64,000 nucleotides of DNA from Lichenostomus cassidix (lineage: Eukaryota; Chordata; Aves; Passeriformes; Meliphagidae). Shown here piece by piece: positions 21,214 through 33,666 of this stretch (position 1 is its first letter; the number at the start of each line of letters is the position of its first letter). A model generated the notes under the pieces. It had not been told where the DNA came from, searched no databases, and worked only from the letters and a program-made list of their open reading frames with translations. The translations under genes were made by a program, and so were the position numbers. The stretch lies in contig CM039182.1 in NCBI GenBank assembly GCA_008360975.2, forward strand, positions 144,712,656 through 144,776,655. Direction: 5' to 3'.

Positions 21214-22692
21214 AAGGCAAAGCAAAGGCTCATTCATTCATGGTGTGAAGGGAAAAATGTAGCAGAGACCTTAATAATAAAGAGGAAAGAACTCTGGACA
21301 AAATCACTGAAGTATTTTTTAGTGAAAAGTTCTCTGATAATCTGGGCTGAGACAAGCTGTACGATGGAAGCTTTTCAATGAGACTGAGTGGAAAAGACAG
21401 ATAACAAGATAATTTATTAATGTCACACATGCAACAGACAAATGACTTTCAGCAGAAAGAGACTGTGATTCAGCCCAGATACACTCAGAGTTGTATTAAC
21501 AAAGTACTTAAATATTAGATAGTTGCAGGCTTGCTCAGTATGCAAGAAACTACTGTAATTCCTCTGGTAGGAGAAAAGATATTAATGAATTTCAGGAGAC
21601 TTCATTGGTCGGGCTGCAAAACACTGTAAGGTCTGAGTCCAACTGTGTCATGACAGCCAAGAACCTACTGTTTGTCTCAAATATATGCCATATAGATCTT
21701 TAAGTTACTATGAACTATAATATGCCTTCTGTAACCTAAAGATATGGAAATTTATGAATTATTCTTGAAATTTCTAAAACAAGTAAAGATGCAATCATAT
21801 TGTAGGGAAAGCTGCAATAATTTAACATTGATGGAATGGTTCACCTTGGTTAGCAATGAGTTTCTTGGGAAATTGCAAATATGCTTCCTCAAAAGAATGT
21901 GGATTTTGAAATGCGTTGCAGGTTTCTGTAATTAAATCTCAAGCTTAAATTTAATTGGTTATTAATTGGTTATATTTAGAGGAAATCTATCAATACTGAA
22001 ATTGAGGCTTTATTAGGTACTTTCCTATGGTAGTAATTTGCAGGTGTGCTCTGTTTTGATTCAAAGAGTGATTACTACTCAAATACAAGAAAGGGTTTTT
22101 AATATGAAACTGTGACATATAATTTATTAAGCTAATTCTTAAAATAATTTAATCACAGGCATACATTCCCTGTGGAAAGTTTTATGAAACACATGAGGTA
22201 CTTTGTTTTAAACTAGCAACACATTAAAAAAAAAAAAAAAACAAAACCAGTCTCAGTCTCTTAATCTGATATTCATTAACGGCACTTGATGGAGAGCTCA
22301 AATTGCCTCTCTGAATCACTTGGAAAGGGAAGGTGTGAAAGCCAAACTGACTCCACCTCAACCTCCAGAGACCTTCTAGCAGGAGATGCACACACTAATT
22401 AGCAGCCAGGCTGCTCAGCACTTGGTGTCCTTCCTGACTGCAAGCCTCAGACATATTCTAGGCTTTCATAATGACTTTTTGAGAAAGAGTAGGAGCATGA
22501 AAAGGCAGGATTTAGCAAACCCTTTTAATATACTAAGCTGCAGCATTTATTTCAGAGGCTTTCTCGAGATGGTGTGGTCACAGGCTGCAGGAGGACAGAT
22601 TTCTCTGTTCTCTCTGCATTCCCTTGTCTGTAGACTCTGCTTTTTCACTTACAGTCCCACATCACAGGGCAGAGGAAGGCAGGAAGGAAAGC
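21214..22692. other. unannotated stretch with small simple repeats
   Basis: Contains a two-copy 11-bp tandem TTAATTGGTTA at 21951-21972 and an A16 run at 22226-22241. No gene recognised. An A run with no recognisable retrocopy upstream is only weak evidence of a past insertion. Confidence 0.5.
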
Positions 22693-22786
22693 AAGGAGGA
22701 GAGAGGAGAGGAGAGGAGAGGAGAGGAGAGGAGAGGAGAGGAGAGGAGAGGAGAGGAGAGGAGAGGAGAGGAGAGGAGAGGAGAGG

Positions 22787-22824
<38 letters not shown>

Positions 22825-22838
22825 GAGGAGAGGGAGGA
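22693..22838 (+). repeat. 146-bp polypurine tract: (GAGGA)n, A33, (GAGGA)n
   Basis: No pyrimidine occurs on the plus strand from 22693 to 22838. A pentanucleotide GGAGA/GAGGA array covers about 22695-22786, an uninterrupted run of 33 A lies at 22787-22819, and a few more GAGGA units follow. Open frames through it (Arg-Gly-Glu-Glu repeats, then poly-Lys) are artefacts. The A block appears to have expanded within the pentamer array. Confidence 0.96.
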
Positions 22839-23684
22839 TCAAAGTTTTCATCACGCTTATTTCAAGCACCTCTGAGAAGTTTCCACTCCTCTGTCTTTTG
22901 CCTGATTCTGTTTGTTAGTTTATTTTTCATCACCAGCCATTAATATTTTCATCCAAAAAGTAATAGATTTTTTTGTGTTTTCTCAGGACTGAAGCTCCAA
23001 CTTCAAGCAAAATACTGATTTTGCTTACAGCAAAGTTAACAATAGCTCTCCAACTGACCTGAGTGTGAGTGGAATGAAGCCCTCCATTGCTGAAAATCCA
23101 TATAAACACGTTTCCAACAGATATGTCTATGGATGTATATTACAATGTGCAAAAGTTGTATTCCAGTGTGGATGTCTTGAAATTTACAGCATTCCTATGA
23201 CTTTTATGTATTCGCTAATTTTTTCTGCATTTGGAAAAGTTAGTAATAACAATAACTGTTTTCCCTGAGAAAAGCTTAGAAAACCAATATATAATTTCAG
23301 TATTTCCCAATTAAATGTGTTTTAAAGCTTCTGACTACAATGCCCTCTTATTCCCATTTGCAGATCTATTACCCCATGAAACAAAATAACACTGCATTAA
23401 AAATGTACGCAGTCCTATTATCCAGCTCATAACTTCTTAACATTCTTTTCTTCCAGGAATAACTCTGGTAACTACCAACAATAAATGTTGTTTGCCACTT
23501 CATTTTTCTTCCCCAAAAGCAAAACTGATGAGAAAAAAAAAATCTCTTAGACAATGACATCTGCAGCACAATCTGTCAAGCAATTCCTTCAGAGTCAACA
23601 AACAACAAATAACTTGTCCAGACTGAACCATTGAGCTGCATAAAGAGCAGCTTGCACCCAAGCACTTACTTCTGTACATTGCTC
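22839..23684. other. unannotated non-coding stretch
   Basis: Nothing recognised. Short open frames of about 66-67 codons have no domain. Confidence 0.5.
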
Positions 23685-23800
23685 ATGGAATTGTAGAATC
23701 ATTAAATCATTGCCCAGAGAATTGTAGGATCATTAAATCATCAAGGCTGGAAAAGACCTGCGGTATCATTGAGTCTAGCTGTACATGACTAAGTCAAAAC
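23685..23800 (-). mobile_element. CR1 LINE 3' tail with an internal duplication
   Basis: ATCATCAAGGCTGGAAAAGA, then CCTGCGGTATCATTGAGTCT on the plus strand is the reverse complement of a CR1 3' end. The distal part is duplicated: AATTGTAGAATCATTAAATC at 23691 and AATTGTAGGATCATTAAATC at 23722, period 31 bp, separated by ATTGCCCAGAG. Confidence 0.8.
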
Positions 23801-23988
23801 ACTCAGCTACCAATCCTCCTCCATTTGTCAGTCTCTTATTTTGTTGTCTGTTTTGGGAAGGTCTGCAGCCTCGTGCTGACCTTTTGCCATACTTTCCTGA
23901 TAACTTCTGATAATTCCTGGCATGCTACTTGTTTTCTGCTGAGCCACGGCTAGGATGGTCAAAGCTGTTCTGGCACCTTTTGGGTGGG

Positions 23989-24022
23989 CTTGGACTGGTG
24001 TAATGCTTGGACTGGTGTAATG
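23989..24022. repeat. perfect 17-bp tandem duplication
   Basis: CTTGGACTGGTGTAATG occurs at 23989-24005 and 24006-24022 without a mismatch, suggesting recent slippage. Confidence 0.9.
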
Positions 24023-24191
24023 CCAAAACATCTCTTCAGGTGGTACTCGACAGAAGAAAAGGATGTTTCTGTGGCAGAGAAACAAGGGTAGCTGCTGCCA
24101 GCCCAGGCAACACAGTGAGGACCTGTTGGACAAAGACAAGTAGTGCTTGATGGTTGGTGGTGACACAATCCTGGATCTCAGGGGGACCAGC

Positions 24192-24218
24192 AATTTTACT
24201 TCTGGTAAAAGTAAAATT
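24192..24218. repeat. perfect 10-bp hairpin, 7-nt loop
   Basis: AATTTTACTT (24192-24201) and AAGTAAAATT (24209-24218) are exact reverse complements around CTGGTAA. Confidence 0.9.
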
Positions 24219-27200
24219 CCTTCTGATACAGACATCAGTGAACCACAGAGTGATGCTCTGGGGCCAAAACATCTCTCAAACAACATAGCTCAAACCATTG
24301 TTATCTTCTGAGCAGAAATCTCCACACAAACTGAAGCAGTGAGCTGAGGGTTTCTGTGAGCATGCAATAGGATGTTCAGAGCTGGTATTTTAGCAAATCC
24401 TTCTTCTCTTGGCACAACTTAATAAAGAGGTCTCTGAAGGGCAGGAACACATTGTTTTGATCCAGACATGTGTGAAGAAGAAAATGATTAAGTGTGAGCT
24501 AAAAAGCTGACCTGTACCCCACGCAGATCTGTATTGTACACATGCTTTGGCCACTGGCTGGGAACAGATTGTCACACTATGTACAAGTGGCTACACTCTC
24601 AGAAAACTCCCTGACACTTCAATGACCAGAAAAGTGGAGTTTTCCACTTACGTTTTGTTGGGGTTTTTATGCCTCATTCAAATTATAGAGCTCCAGAAAC
24701 TCATTCCAAAGTGGTGTATCATGAATCTCAAGAAGACCTCAGGAGCTACAAAGATTTTAAAAGACATCTGCTGATTTTCCTGGCCTTGTAGCAGACCTCC
24801 AAGTCTTCACATCTCTTCTAACACCCAAAGCTTTCCCCTGGCAGCAGCATCTCTGTGCAATAGTCAGATTCAACACTGACCTTACCAAAACAAGGAATTT
24901 ACTTTCCTCCATGTGGCACCTTTGCACCTCTGCCTGGGCACACTCAGTGAATCAGATATTCAAGATCTGATAGCATGTACCCACTTTATTTTTCTATGCT
25001 CAGTTGCTCACTACAATTAAGAGTTAAAGCCACCAAAGTGATCTGGGCAGTTAAAGAGCTGAGCTTTTCTGAAATTTTTATAAAGATCCTATAGCCAATA
25101 GAATTTATGCAGCCACCATGGTTTGACTTAACAGGGGAATTAGGCTCCTAAATACCTTTGAAGCAGCTGCAACATTTGAGAATATGGATCTTGGTGTGCT
25201 AGGATTTAGATTTTATGTAAATTTAGATTGCCAGATGTTTGTGCCTCTTCCCTGGAGGTAGCACTAACATATTTATCTTAAACTAATATAATGTTAATAT
25301 TGTAGATTGAGAGTGAAACAGAGATTGGGTTTATCAGTCACGCTTTCAGCTTAATGTGATCAGCTTCAAAACAGATCTTATTTGGCTCAAATAAATGATC
25401 AGGTTTCTGTTTACACACTTTAAACTCATAATGTTTATATACCAATTGCAATCTAATAAGATTGTTATTTTCAATTATAATTAGAAAATAACAACTGTTT
25501 TCTTGCCATCTTAGGTGACATTGATGCTTCATATAAATTATAGCTGCTTATTAAAGTTAAACTGAAGCTGTGCTGGAGTTTTAAATTAACTGTCCTATGG
25601 CTTTCCAAAGGAACAAATTCAGAAGTATTTACAAACTATTTCTTCTCACTTGTCTGCAGCTTCTGTTTATGAATTTGGTTTTGCAGTGTGGTCCTTCATC
25701 TGTTGGGCTCTGGGCAGTGGCCATTAATTGTAGATAAGGCAGTGAATCAGAATCAAATAGAAATTGCAATATTTAGTATCAGTCTGAATGAGAACTTGCT
25801 AAAACCAATTTCTTGCCTTCCTTGACAGCAATTAATATACTGACTTTCAGCACCAGTAAAATAAGTAGTCATGCAAAAGGACTGTATTCTAAAAAAGATT
25901 CATTTATGAAAACTAGAGCATTTAGCTGGAGATTTACTGACTGTCAAATTACTTCTGCAAGATGGAAATCACCTCTGATCCCAGGGAGGTGCCTAGGAAT
26001 GGAGTGTGCACCACTTAAACCTGAAAAAAGTCCTAAATGCATCTGAAGTGATGCATGGGCTATGTTGGCCCCCTGAGGGCAAGACCAACATCAACAAATT
26101 AAGCATGTTAAGGCCTCATTGTTTTTCCAAACTTGCTTGGAATAAGTTGAAATTTACTTATTTTCTCAAATTAATAAGTATAGAAGTAAACACAATAAAA
26201 AAAGAACCTGACACATTTCTGATGCTCATTTATTTTGACAATTGTTAGTCAGCAATTAAAAGCAATATACTCAGTTGTAACAGTTCTTCAAAGGGCACTT
26301 GTAATTATAGATGTATTTGCAGAAATAAAGGGAGAAAATGACCTCATGACTGATGCAAAATGACACAGTTCTTGGGAAGGTCCTAAAATCTATAGTTCAG
26401 TGATGAGGAGATAAGCTTGGCCATACTCTTGTGCTGTATTTATCTCTAATAGTATGTTTTGCTTTTTTGTGAGGATGAACACCTATTTTTCAAAACTGAT
26501 GAAAACCAGTGAAATATAACTTATATTTGTTTTAGATGTCTGCATTATTATTCTATATCAATCATTGCTTCTTTCTTCCTTTTTCCGTGTCTTCCCTCCA
26601 CCCCCCTAACCCTTATTGCTAGGGAGCCTGATAAAGTGAGAAAACAATATTAAATTACTAAAAAATGTCACAGAGAAGATTATCTGCCCACCACCAAGTA
26701 CTGTGGGCTTAAAAAGAAGAGAAAAAAGGGGGGTTTTGATGGCTGTGGAGATGCAGAGGCTTCTGGGAGCAGTAAATCAAGCTGGTGAAGTATTGAAGCA
26801 AAAGCAGGACATTTTTGTCTAATATATGGAACTGAGTGTGGGATCTTGGACGAGGATGGTTTCATGCTTTGTAAGATATGTGAGATAATGAGTTTGAGGA
26901 TTATGTGGGATTGTGGTTACTTAAAAATTTAGAGGACATGGAGTCAGGGAAAGGAAATGAAAAATAAGGGTTTCAATTGCATTTGAATCAAAGTAGTGCT
27001 GGCTTTTTCCAGGTTTAAAAAAGAGCATTTGAAATCTGGAACAAAAAAAAAAAAAAAGTGATCTGGGGGAGGTAATTTGTACTATATTAGCTCTACTATC
27101 ATAAATAATGAGGAACAGACCTAGCCTGGATACACAGAAACAGGTTTTAAAATCCAATGTTTGCCCCAAAGATCAGCTTGCCAATACAAAAATCATAAAG

Positions 27201-27999
27201 ACAGGAAGGATAAAGGAAGGAGAAGCAGTAATCAAATGCATTTTCGTAGTCTGGTTGTGAGTGCTATGTAGATGTCTGTCCTGCTACCCTCGTGGACTGG
27301 CCCATGGAAATGGTGACACACTGGGACAAAGCACCTGTTTCCATGGCAAAGAATCTGCAGTGAGGACTCAGGGGTATGGTTGTTCCAGGCATTAGGAGAT
27401 ATCAACATTTTTGAATCATATCTGTCCATAAAAAGGGGGAGTTATGGCCTAGGAGTACATATAAACTCCTCTGCTTTAAAGAGTTTTCTCTTAATCTCCT
27501 CTGGGCTCTGAGCTGCTCAAAATGAAAAACTGGCATCTAAACTAGAGGCAAACAAAGAACACAAAACTGCCTATACTTCCACAGTGAAATAATGTACACT
27601 TGAATTATATTTATTGTTCTGAATTTATCTAGAGAATACACCATCCCCATTTACAAAAAATACTTAGTGACTAAAAGAAACTCTTAAAGTAAATAAAAGC
27701 TATAGTCTTAAGTGCTTACAGTTCCTAAAGAATTGCTCTTTTGAAGAGCAGCTAAGAGCTTGGAGAGCCTCCTGTCTCTCATTGTGCTTTGTGGGGAGTT
27801 TGAAGCAACCCTCCATGGTCCTAAGACATTCTCTTCCTTCTCTAGTGTTTTCCAGAGAGTCTCTAAGCAGTATGGGCTGCACATGTCTATTCACCATGAT
27901 TTACTCACTCACTGTAGCCAACAATGCAGGGAGATATTCATCACTATGATCTTACTGAAGCCCCCAAATTTGGCTTGTCTGTTTGTTTAGGAAACTGCC

Positions 28000-28172
28000 T
28001 CTGGTGGTTGATGCCTTGTACCCCCCAAAGCCACTCTGTCACTCCCCTCCTCAGCTGCACAGGGCAGGGAGAAAATCTCATGAAAGGTTCATGTGTGGCA
28101 GTAAAGACAGGGTCAGATGCCTCACCAGTTGCTCTCATGGGCAAAACAGACTTATCCCAGGGAAATTACTGC
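28000..28172 (-). mobile_element. LTR 3' (R/U5) fragment, avian endogenous retrovirus, second type
   Basis: On the plus strand CTGGTGGTTGATGCC, CCCCAAAGCCACTCTGTCAC, TCCCCTCCTCAGCTGCACAG, ATCTCATGAAAGGTTCATGT, AAGACAGGGTCAGATGCCTC and ATGGGCAAAACAGACTTATC follow, in order, the reverse complement of the 3' part of a common bird LTR whose text reads GTGGGTTGAGATAAGGACAG ... CACGGGCAAAACAGAC. About 11 bp expected near the outer edge is missing. The U3 half to the right is not recognisable. Family identity is from memory. Confidence 0.6.
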
Positions 28173-29636
28173 CTGGCTGGCTTCTCCCATTAATCCTTTT
28201 GGAAGACATCATGATGAATTTCCTACCTTATAAGGCACATAATTTAAGAAGCAATAGCTTTTCATTTTAAATACTTTAGTTCTCAGAACATTCACTGTGA
28301 ATCTCAAGTTACTGCATCTTATGCAACTTCAAGTGAAATTGAGATTTCTGTGTGGATGCTGAGCAATATACCATAAAATATATTGATAACCTTGAGAGGA
28401 CTCCTGTGGGGAATCTTCCCATGTGGATTAACCAGGTGCCAGGTTTCAGGAAAAACCTGAATTTTATCTCCCACTCAACAAAACTCTGAAATCCTCTGGT
28501 GTATCAGCTGTAGGCTGGCACAATTTTAGTCTTTTTTGATCACGAAAAATTTCATTCAGCTTTGGACAATGAAGACAATCAGGCACAGCATCTCTCTGTG
28601 ACCAGACTGCTGTGTGCAAAAGGGAACAACATCCCCCAGATACAGAGGAAACTTCCCCTTATCTTTGTTGTCCCTCAGGACATGAGGGGCAGGAGGGAGA
28701 AGGTGCCACTGCCAACAGGCATTGGCTATCAGAGAAAAACTCAAAATGTTTAGATTTGGCTTTTTTTAGACTGCATGTACAGCGTCAGCTGAAGCTGCTG
28801 ATGCCCTTAGAGAATGCAGATCCTGGCACACAATGCCATTAACACCTTTCAGCAGCAGTTTCCAGACAGTTTCCTTGTTTTCTTCAAGGCTACCTCATAT
28901 TCAGAAAGTGGCCAGGCAGCACAGTGCTCTGTGTGCTTTCAGATTGTTGCTATAGGACAGCAGAGTCCTTAAGCTGACAGGTTTAATAGATTTAATTGCA
29001 ATGCATCATCACAAGTCTCAGCCTTACCTGAGAAATCTGATATCCATGAAAACAAAGAGGCTCAAATTCAGTTCTTGGCTGAAAGAAGTCTCACTTTAAG
29101 GAGAAATCAACAGATAAGGTTTATCTTGTTGACTGTGCAAAGCCCAACACTTAAACACTACATTAAGCTAGTGAAATTAGCCTTTCTTTTCCTGAGGAGG
29201 TTTTCATGGAGTGGATCAACTTTACCTGTCTTTTCAACAGCAAGGGTGTGGCATATACAAGGTCAGGAAGCTTTCAGCTCCTAAGAAGTCTTCCTTGAAG
29301 TGGCTGGCCCTTTTCAAAGTCTGAAGGATCAAAGAATGTGATCATGGAACAACAGCTTGCTCCTCCTTAGACCAGCCTTTACAGGCAGTATTGTTGTATT
29401 TCACAGCTGTTCCAACAGGTTCCCAATAACTGTTCCAACAGAAGTTCTAAATTGTATTTTCAAGCTTTCTTCAAGGAGCCCCTGTGCCTTCAGTTCCTGC
29501 ACACATATTCACAATTCTTAATGACATTGGTTCCCTAGATATAATTAAGAAATATTACTTCATTAATAGAGTATCACAGTCTAAACCTTAGAAGCTTTGA
29601 TGGTTCCAGTTCAGAGTCCTTATGAATCTTGCAGCA
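28173..29636. other. unannotated non-coding stretch
   Basis: No recognised element. A 12-bp direct repeat CTGTTCCAACAG occurs twice near 29407-29443. Confidence 0.45.
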
Positions 29637-30057
29637 AGGGGTGGAGCACCTCTCCTATGAGCAAAGGCTGAGAGAATTATCGGTTTTCAGCCTGGAGAAG
29701 AGAAGGCTCCAGGTAGACTTTATGGAGGCCTTTCAATACCTGAAGAGACTACAAGAGAGCTGGAGATGGATTTTTTACAAGAGCATGTAGTGCCAGAAGG
29801 GCCAATGACTTAACTGAAAGAGGGTAAGTTTAGAAAGGATATTAAGAAATTCTTTACTGTGAGGATGATGAGACACTGGCACAGGCTGCCCAGAGAAACT
29901 GTGGATCCCCCAACCCTGGAAGTGTTCAAGGCTAGGCTGCATGAGGCTCTGAGCAACCTGGTCTGGTGGAAGGTGTCCCTGCCCAAGGCAGAGGATTGGA
30001 AATAGGTGATTCTTAAGGTCCCCTCCAACCCAAACCATTTTATGATTCCATGATTCT
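29637..30057 (+). mobile_element. CR1 LINE 3' fragment (end of ORF2 plus 3' UTR)
   Basis: Starts at GTGGAGCACCTCTCCTATGA ('GLEHLSYEERL'), continues through CAGCCTGGAGAAGAGAAGGC, CAAGAGAGCTGGAGATGGAT and GTGGATCCCCCAACCCTGGA, and ends with GGTGTCCCTGCCCAAGGCAG, AAGGTCCCCTCCAACCCAAA and TTATGATTCCATGATTCT. The coding frame is broken by small indels. It is the same general CR1 type as the copy at 16.5 kb and the best preserved 3' end in the window. Confidence 0.93.
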
Positions 30058-30970
30058 AAGTTTTGCTAAATAGCCATCAGGTTGGCATTTAGATGTTGGT
30101 CATTCTGACAGTGCCACTTCTCAAATGTTACCAGAGAACGTTTGTATTTGCCAGCAGAGAGGGAGACAAATATTTAATCTGCATCATACTGGTCACACAT
30201 ATTTAAGGAGCAATCCTGGATTCTACATTGCAATTATGTTGCTATGGAAATGGCCATGAAATTGAGCTGAGGATTTTTCCAGTAAGGATGATATATCTAG
30301 ATTTACTTAATACTCACTTTGATCAAATAATGGCTTCATATTACAGCCAAATCTGATAGACACACTGAAAAACAGCTCAACTAGAATCAAAATTATTATT
30401 TATACCCAGTAGTTTAGGTTTATTTAGTGGTGTATATGCTTGAACTCTCCATCATTAGGTAACTTAGATCACTGTGCTTGGTCCAAAAGATCCAACCTCT
30501 TAATCTCCAAACCTATCACTGCTAGTCTAATCCCATCATTTTTATTTATTAATAAAGCCCACATAAGAAAGTACCCATCAATTCCAAACCACCAGCTGTT
30601 CTTATTTTAATACCTTTCCTTCAAGTCCTACTTTTTCCCTGAGGCCTCTGTTCATGTACACTGAATTCCTTTTCCCCATCGAGTTTTTAATACTCAATCT
30701 TAAATCATTTCAAGGGTAAGAAAACCTTCCATCCTCCTCCACTGCTAAAATATTTGCTTCCTATTTCTATGGCTTTTCATTTCTCTCTCCTCTAAGATTT
30801 TCTGACTGTCTAAAAGTTATCATGGGCCCCTAAAGCTTTCCAGGAAAGGAGCCAACATATTAGTGCTGGTGCATTACTGTAAATATGCATTTAAATCTTT
30901 CCTTAGCATTTTTATTACAAGCTTTCGAAATTGCAGTCTAATATCTCTGACAAATAAGTAAAAAGAAACC
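30058..30970. other. unannotated non-coding stretch
   Basis: Nothing recognised in about 0.9 kb. Confidence 0.5.
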
Positions 30971-31060
30971 AGAAGGGAAGGGAGGGGAGGGGAGGAGAGG
31001 GAGGGAGGGGAGGGAGGGGAGGGAGGGGAGGGAGGGGAGGGGAGGGGAGGGGAGGGGGAA
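30971..31060 (+). repeat. 90-bp G-rich polypurine tract, (GGGGA)n/(GGGA)n
   Basis: Only A and G from 30971 to 31060, with many runs of three to five G separated by single A. The pattern fits G-quadruplex potential on the plus strand. Confidence 0.96.
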
Positions 31061-33666
31061 TTGATACCTGAAATTAAGACTGTTGTCTCAAATAGACAGA
31101 AGGGACTGATGCAGACTTAATAATCAGTGGATAGTCAATATGGTCAGATGTTTTTGCCATGCTCAGCAGGTGAAAAAACTCCTCCACAGTCTGCAACTCC
31201 AGGAAGTACAGATGGGAGATCCTGACTGGAGAGATTACCATCATCAAATCCTTCTCTGCTATCCATGATTGGCCAGAATGGCATCACCTCAAAACGATGA
31301 AACAGTCTGTGAGTTTTAATTTTTTAAGAGCAAACCCCTTCAATAAGTGAAATCAGGAACATCTAAACCTTGTGCTAGCCTATGGTGTGACTCTGAAAAT
31401 CTGCAGCTATTCATATCCCATCAAGTTTCAATAAAACTCAGTAGAAATGTTGCTTTGGGCTAACCCAAAAGTGTCTTGAATTTTTAACAAGGGAGTTATC
31501 ACTTAGAGCAGACGTGAATGCTTTTTACTCCTTGTTTTCCATCCCCTCCCACAGAATGGAAACACAGTGCTCTTTACATAGTGCTCCTTTATCATCCTCT
31601 CTAGACTTGAACCTATGTGATAAAAAACTATTGAATATAGCAAGGTATCCACTGAAATCCAGTTCTCCACTCCAATAAAGCACTTGGCAGAGTTCAGTGT
31701 GCAGCAGCACTGCAGGCAGAACTCTAGGCAGATCCTGCTGTAAGCCAGAAGATCCCTTTTGGAGTTTCTCAGGACAATAACATCCATGGAATCCTGCTGG
31801 GCCCCTAGGAGAGGCTGGCTCCTTCCCCAGGTTTTTGTCTTGTTCCACAGCCTCCATCTCCTGGTTGGAGCACCCCACAGAGTTCTGCCTCTGCTTCCAG
31901 TGTGAGTTAGTCTGTAGGAGTCCCTCTGCTTTTCCTGTGCACTCTGAAGGTCTGCAGGACTGGGGAGTTCATGGAGTTGAGAACCAACCTTTAGTTTTGT
32001 TTGCACTGTGGTTCTCATAGTCTGACTCAGAGAGCTACTTTAGGTCTTCCTTCTTTTTTTCACAATTTATGGTATTGAAGAAAGCAAGCTATAACAAGAA
32101 GACAATACAAGTAAAATATAAGTCTGGAAAACTATTGGGAAGGCACCACAGTGTAGCTCTAAATCACTGCTTGACATGCAGTGTAACAAAGGCAAAACCC
32201 CAGGAAGCTCTGCATGTCTCTGGCTTTGCATAAACTTCTTCACTTTGAAGAATTAAGCCTGGTATGGGAACACAGCCATGTATCACTCATGCACCATTAC
32301 TTATGATCCGAGTTGGAGGTGACAAGTGGAGACAATAGCCAGGCCTTATTTTTATTTCAGACATACAATGGAAACCTCAGTTGCAGCTCCAAATAATGCT
32401 CACTTTAGGTTTCACATAGTAATTGCTCATCATAACTTTGCAGCTCGTTAGCAGAAGCATTTTGTTTCAAACTTCACTGTATTGTTCTTTTCCCATGGAA
32501 TTGTAATATACAATGTCATGAAGAAAATGGAAAGAGAGACATGATGTAGTTATATAGGGCCACCCAATATAGAAAGGGGTTTTTTTGTGAATGTTACATC
32601 TATAATTAAGTTATCAACCCACCTAAGAGAAACAAAACTGAGTCTTTTAATTAGCTTCTTGAATAGGAATAAATGCCTCATTATTCTTAACCATATCAAG
32701 CTGAGAACGTTATTAAAGTCTGAAGGAATAATGAACAACCTGACAGGAAGCACATTAGAGCACATACAGGAATACATTTGCCTACTAAGAGATCTGCATA
32801 AATATGCTTATCACTACTATCTAGAAAGACAAAAATACCAAAGAAAATAATGGAAACAAAAGGACAGTAAAGGTAAAGACACAAAGACATAAAGAAAATT
32901 ATATGAAGTCGGAGGCAGGGGATATATTTCTTGGTATTTTGTGCTATCAAGCACTCAAGAGTTCAGCTGCTCTGCCAGAACTTCTCTCAGCCAGCTGAGT
33001 GGATTGGCCTGTGCTGCACTCAGTGGTTTTTTTTTTTTTTTTCCAAACTCCTTTGTGTCTGCTTTGGCTCCTAGGCTTTGCCTTGCTGAGGTATTTAGAG
33101 GGAGAACATGCCTTTCCAGAAGCTGTAGAACAAAAGAGTTCAGAGAGGACTTTTGGACAAATTTCTCTCCCCTGAGTCTGTAGGGAGCATGAATAAGCTT
33201 TACAGGCTTTCAGAAATCCCTTGGCTGAAGAGAGGTATTATTCTCTGTCTTTAGAAATAATGCCAAGAGCACAGAAACCCTTTCACAGAAGGGAAAGCTG
33301 AAGGTACATATCTGATCATTCATAGCTTGGCATGTTATCCCACAATCCCAAACAAAGAATATTCTGAAATTTAGACCCAGAGAAACCTGTATTCCTGTCT
33401 TTGAATTAAAGCTCATCCATAAGCTATTTCAACCTACCAAATCGCATTCATTTCAACTGTATTCAACTCAGGTGTAGAGAGTTGCATTGCCCTGGGCTGG
33501 AGCACCTTCTAGATGGACTTCACTGGATCACAGAATTACTATGAGATCCAGACTCCAAGGTCTTGATTGTATTGCTGGAGCAGGCAGAAGGTGGGAATTT
33601 CACACAACTTTCATTCTTGATGTTGCTCTGAAACTGCTGGATCCAACAGAAGGATCTGCTGTCCAA

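Larger units (their letters stand above)
23801..27999. other. long unannotated non-coding stretch
   Basis: About 4.2 kb. It holds the 17-bp tandem and the hairpin listed separately, a 9-bp inverted repeat CCATGGAAA (27302-27310) / TTTCCATGG (27338-27346), and an A15 run near 27042-27056. A 152-codon minus-strand open frame (23828-24286) has no recognisable domain and no supporting context. Confidence 0.45.

Noticed and set aside
22386..22943. 185-codon plus-strand open frame
   Set aside because: Runs through the (GAGGA)n and A33 tract, and the flanking parts have no domain.
23828..24286. 152-codon minus-strand open frame
   Set aside because: No domain seen, contains a recent 17-bp tandem duplication and a hairpin, and other frames are also open.
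31503..32018. 171-codon minus-strand open frame
   Set aside because: No recognisable domain, overlapping open frame in another phase, no splice or promoter context. Cross-species frame conservation would be needed to revive it.
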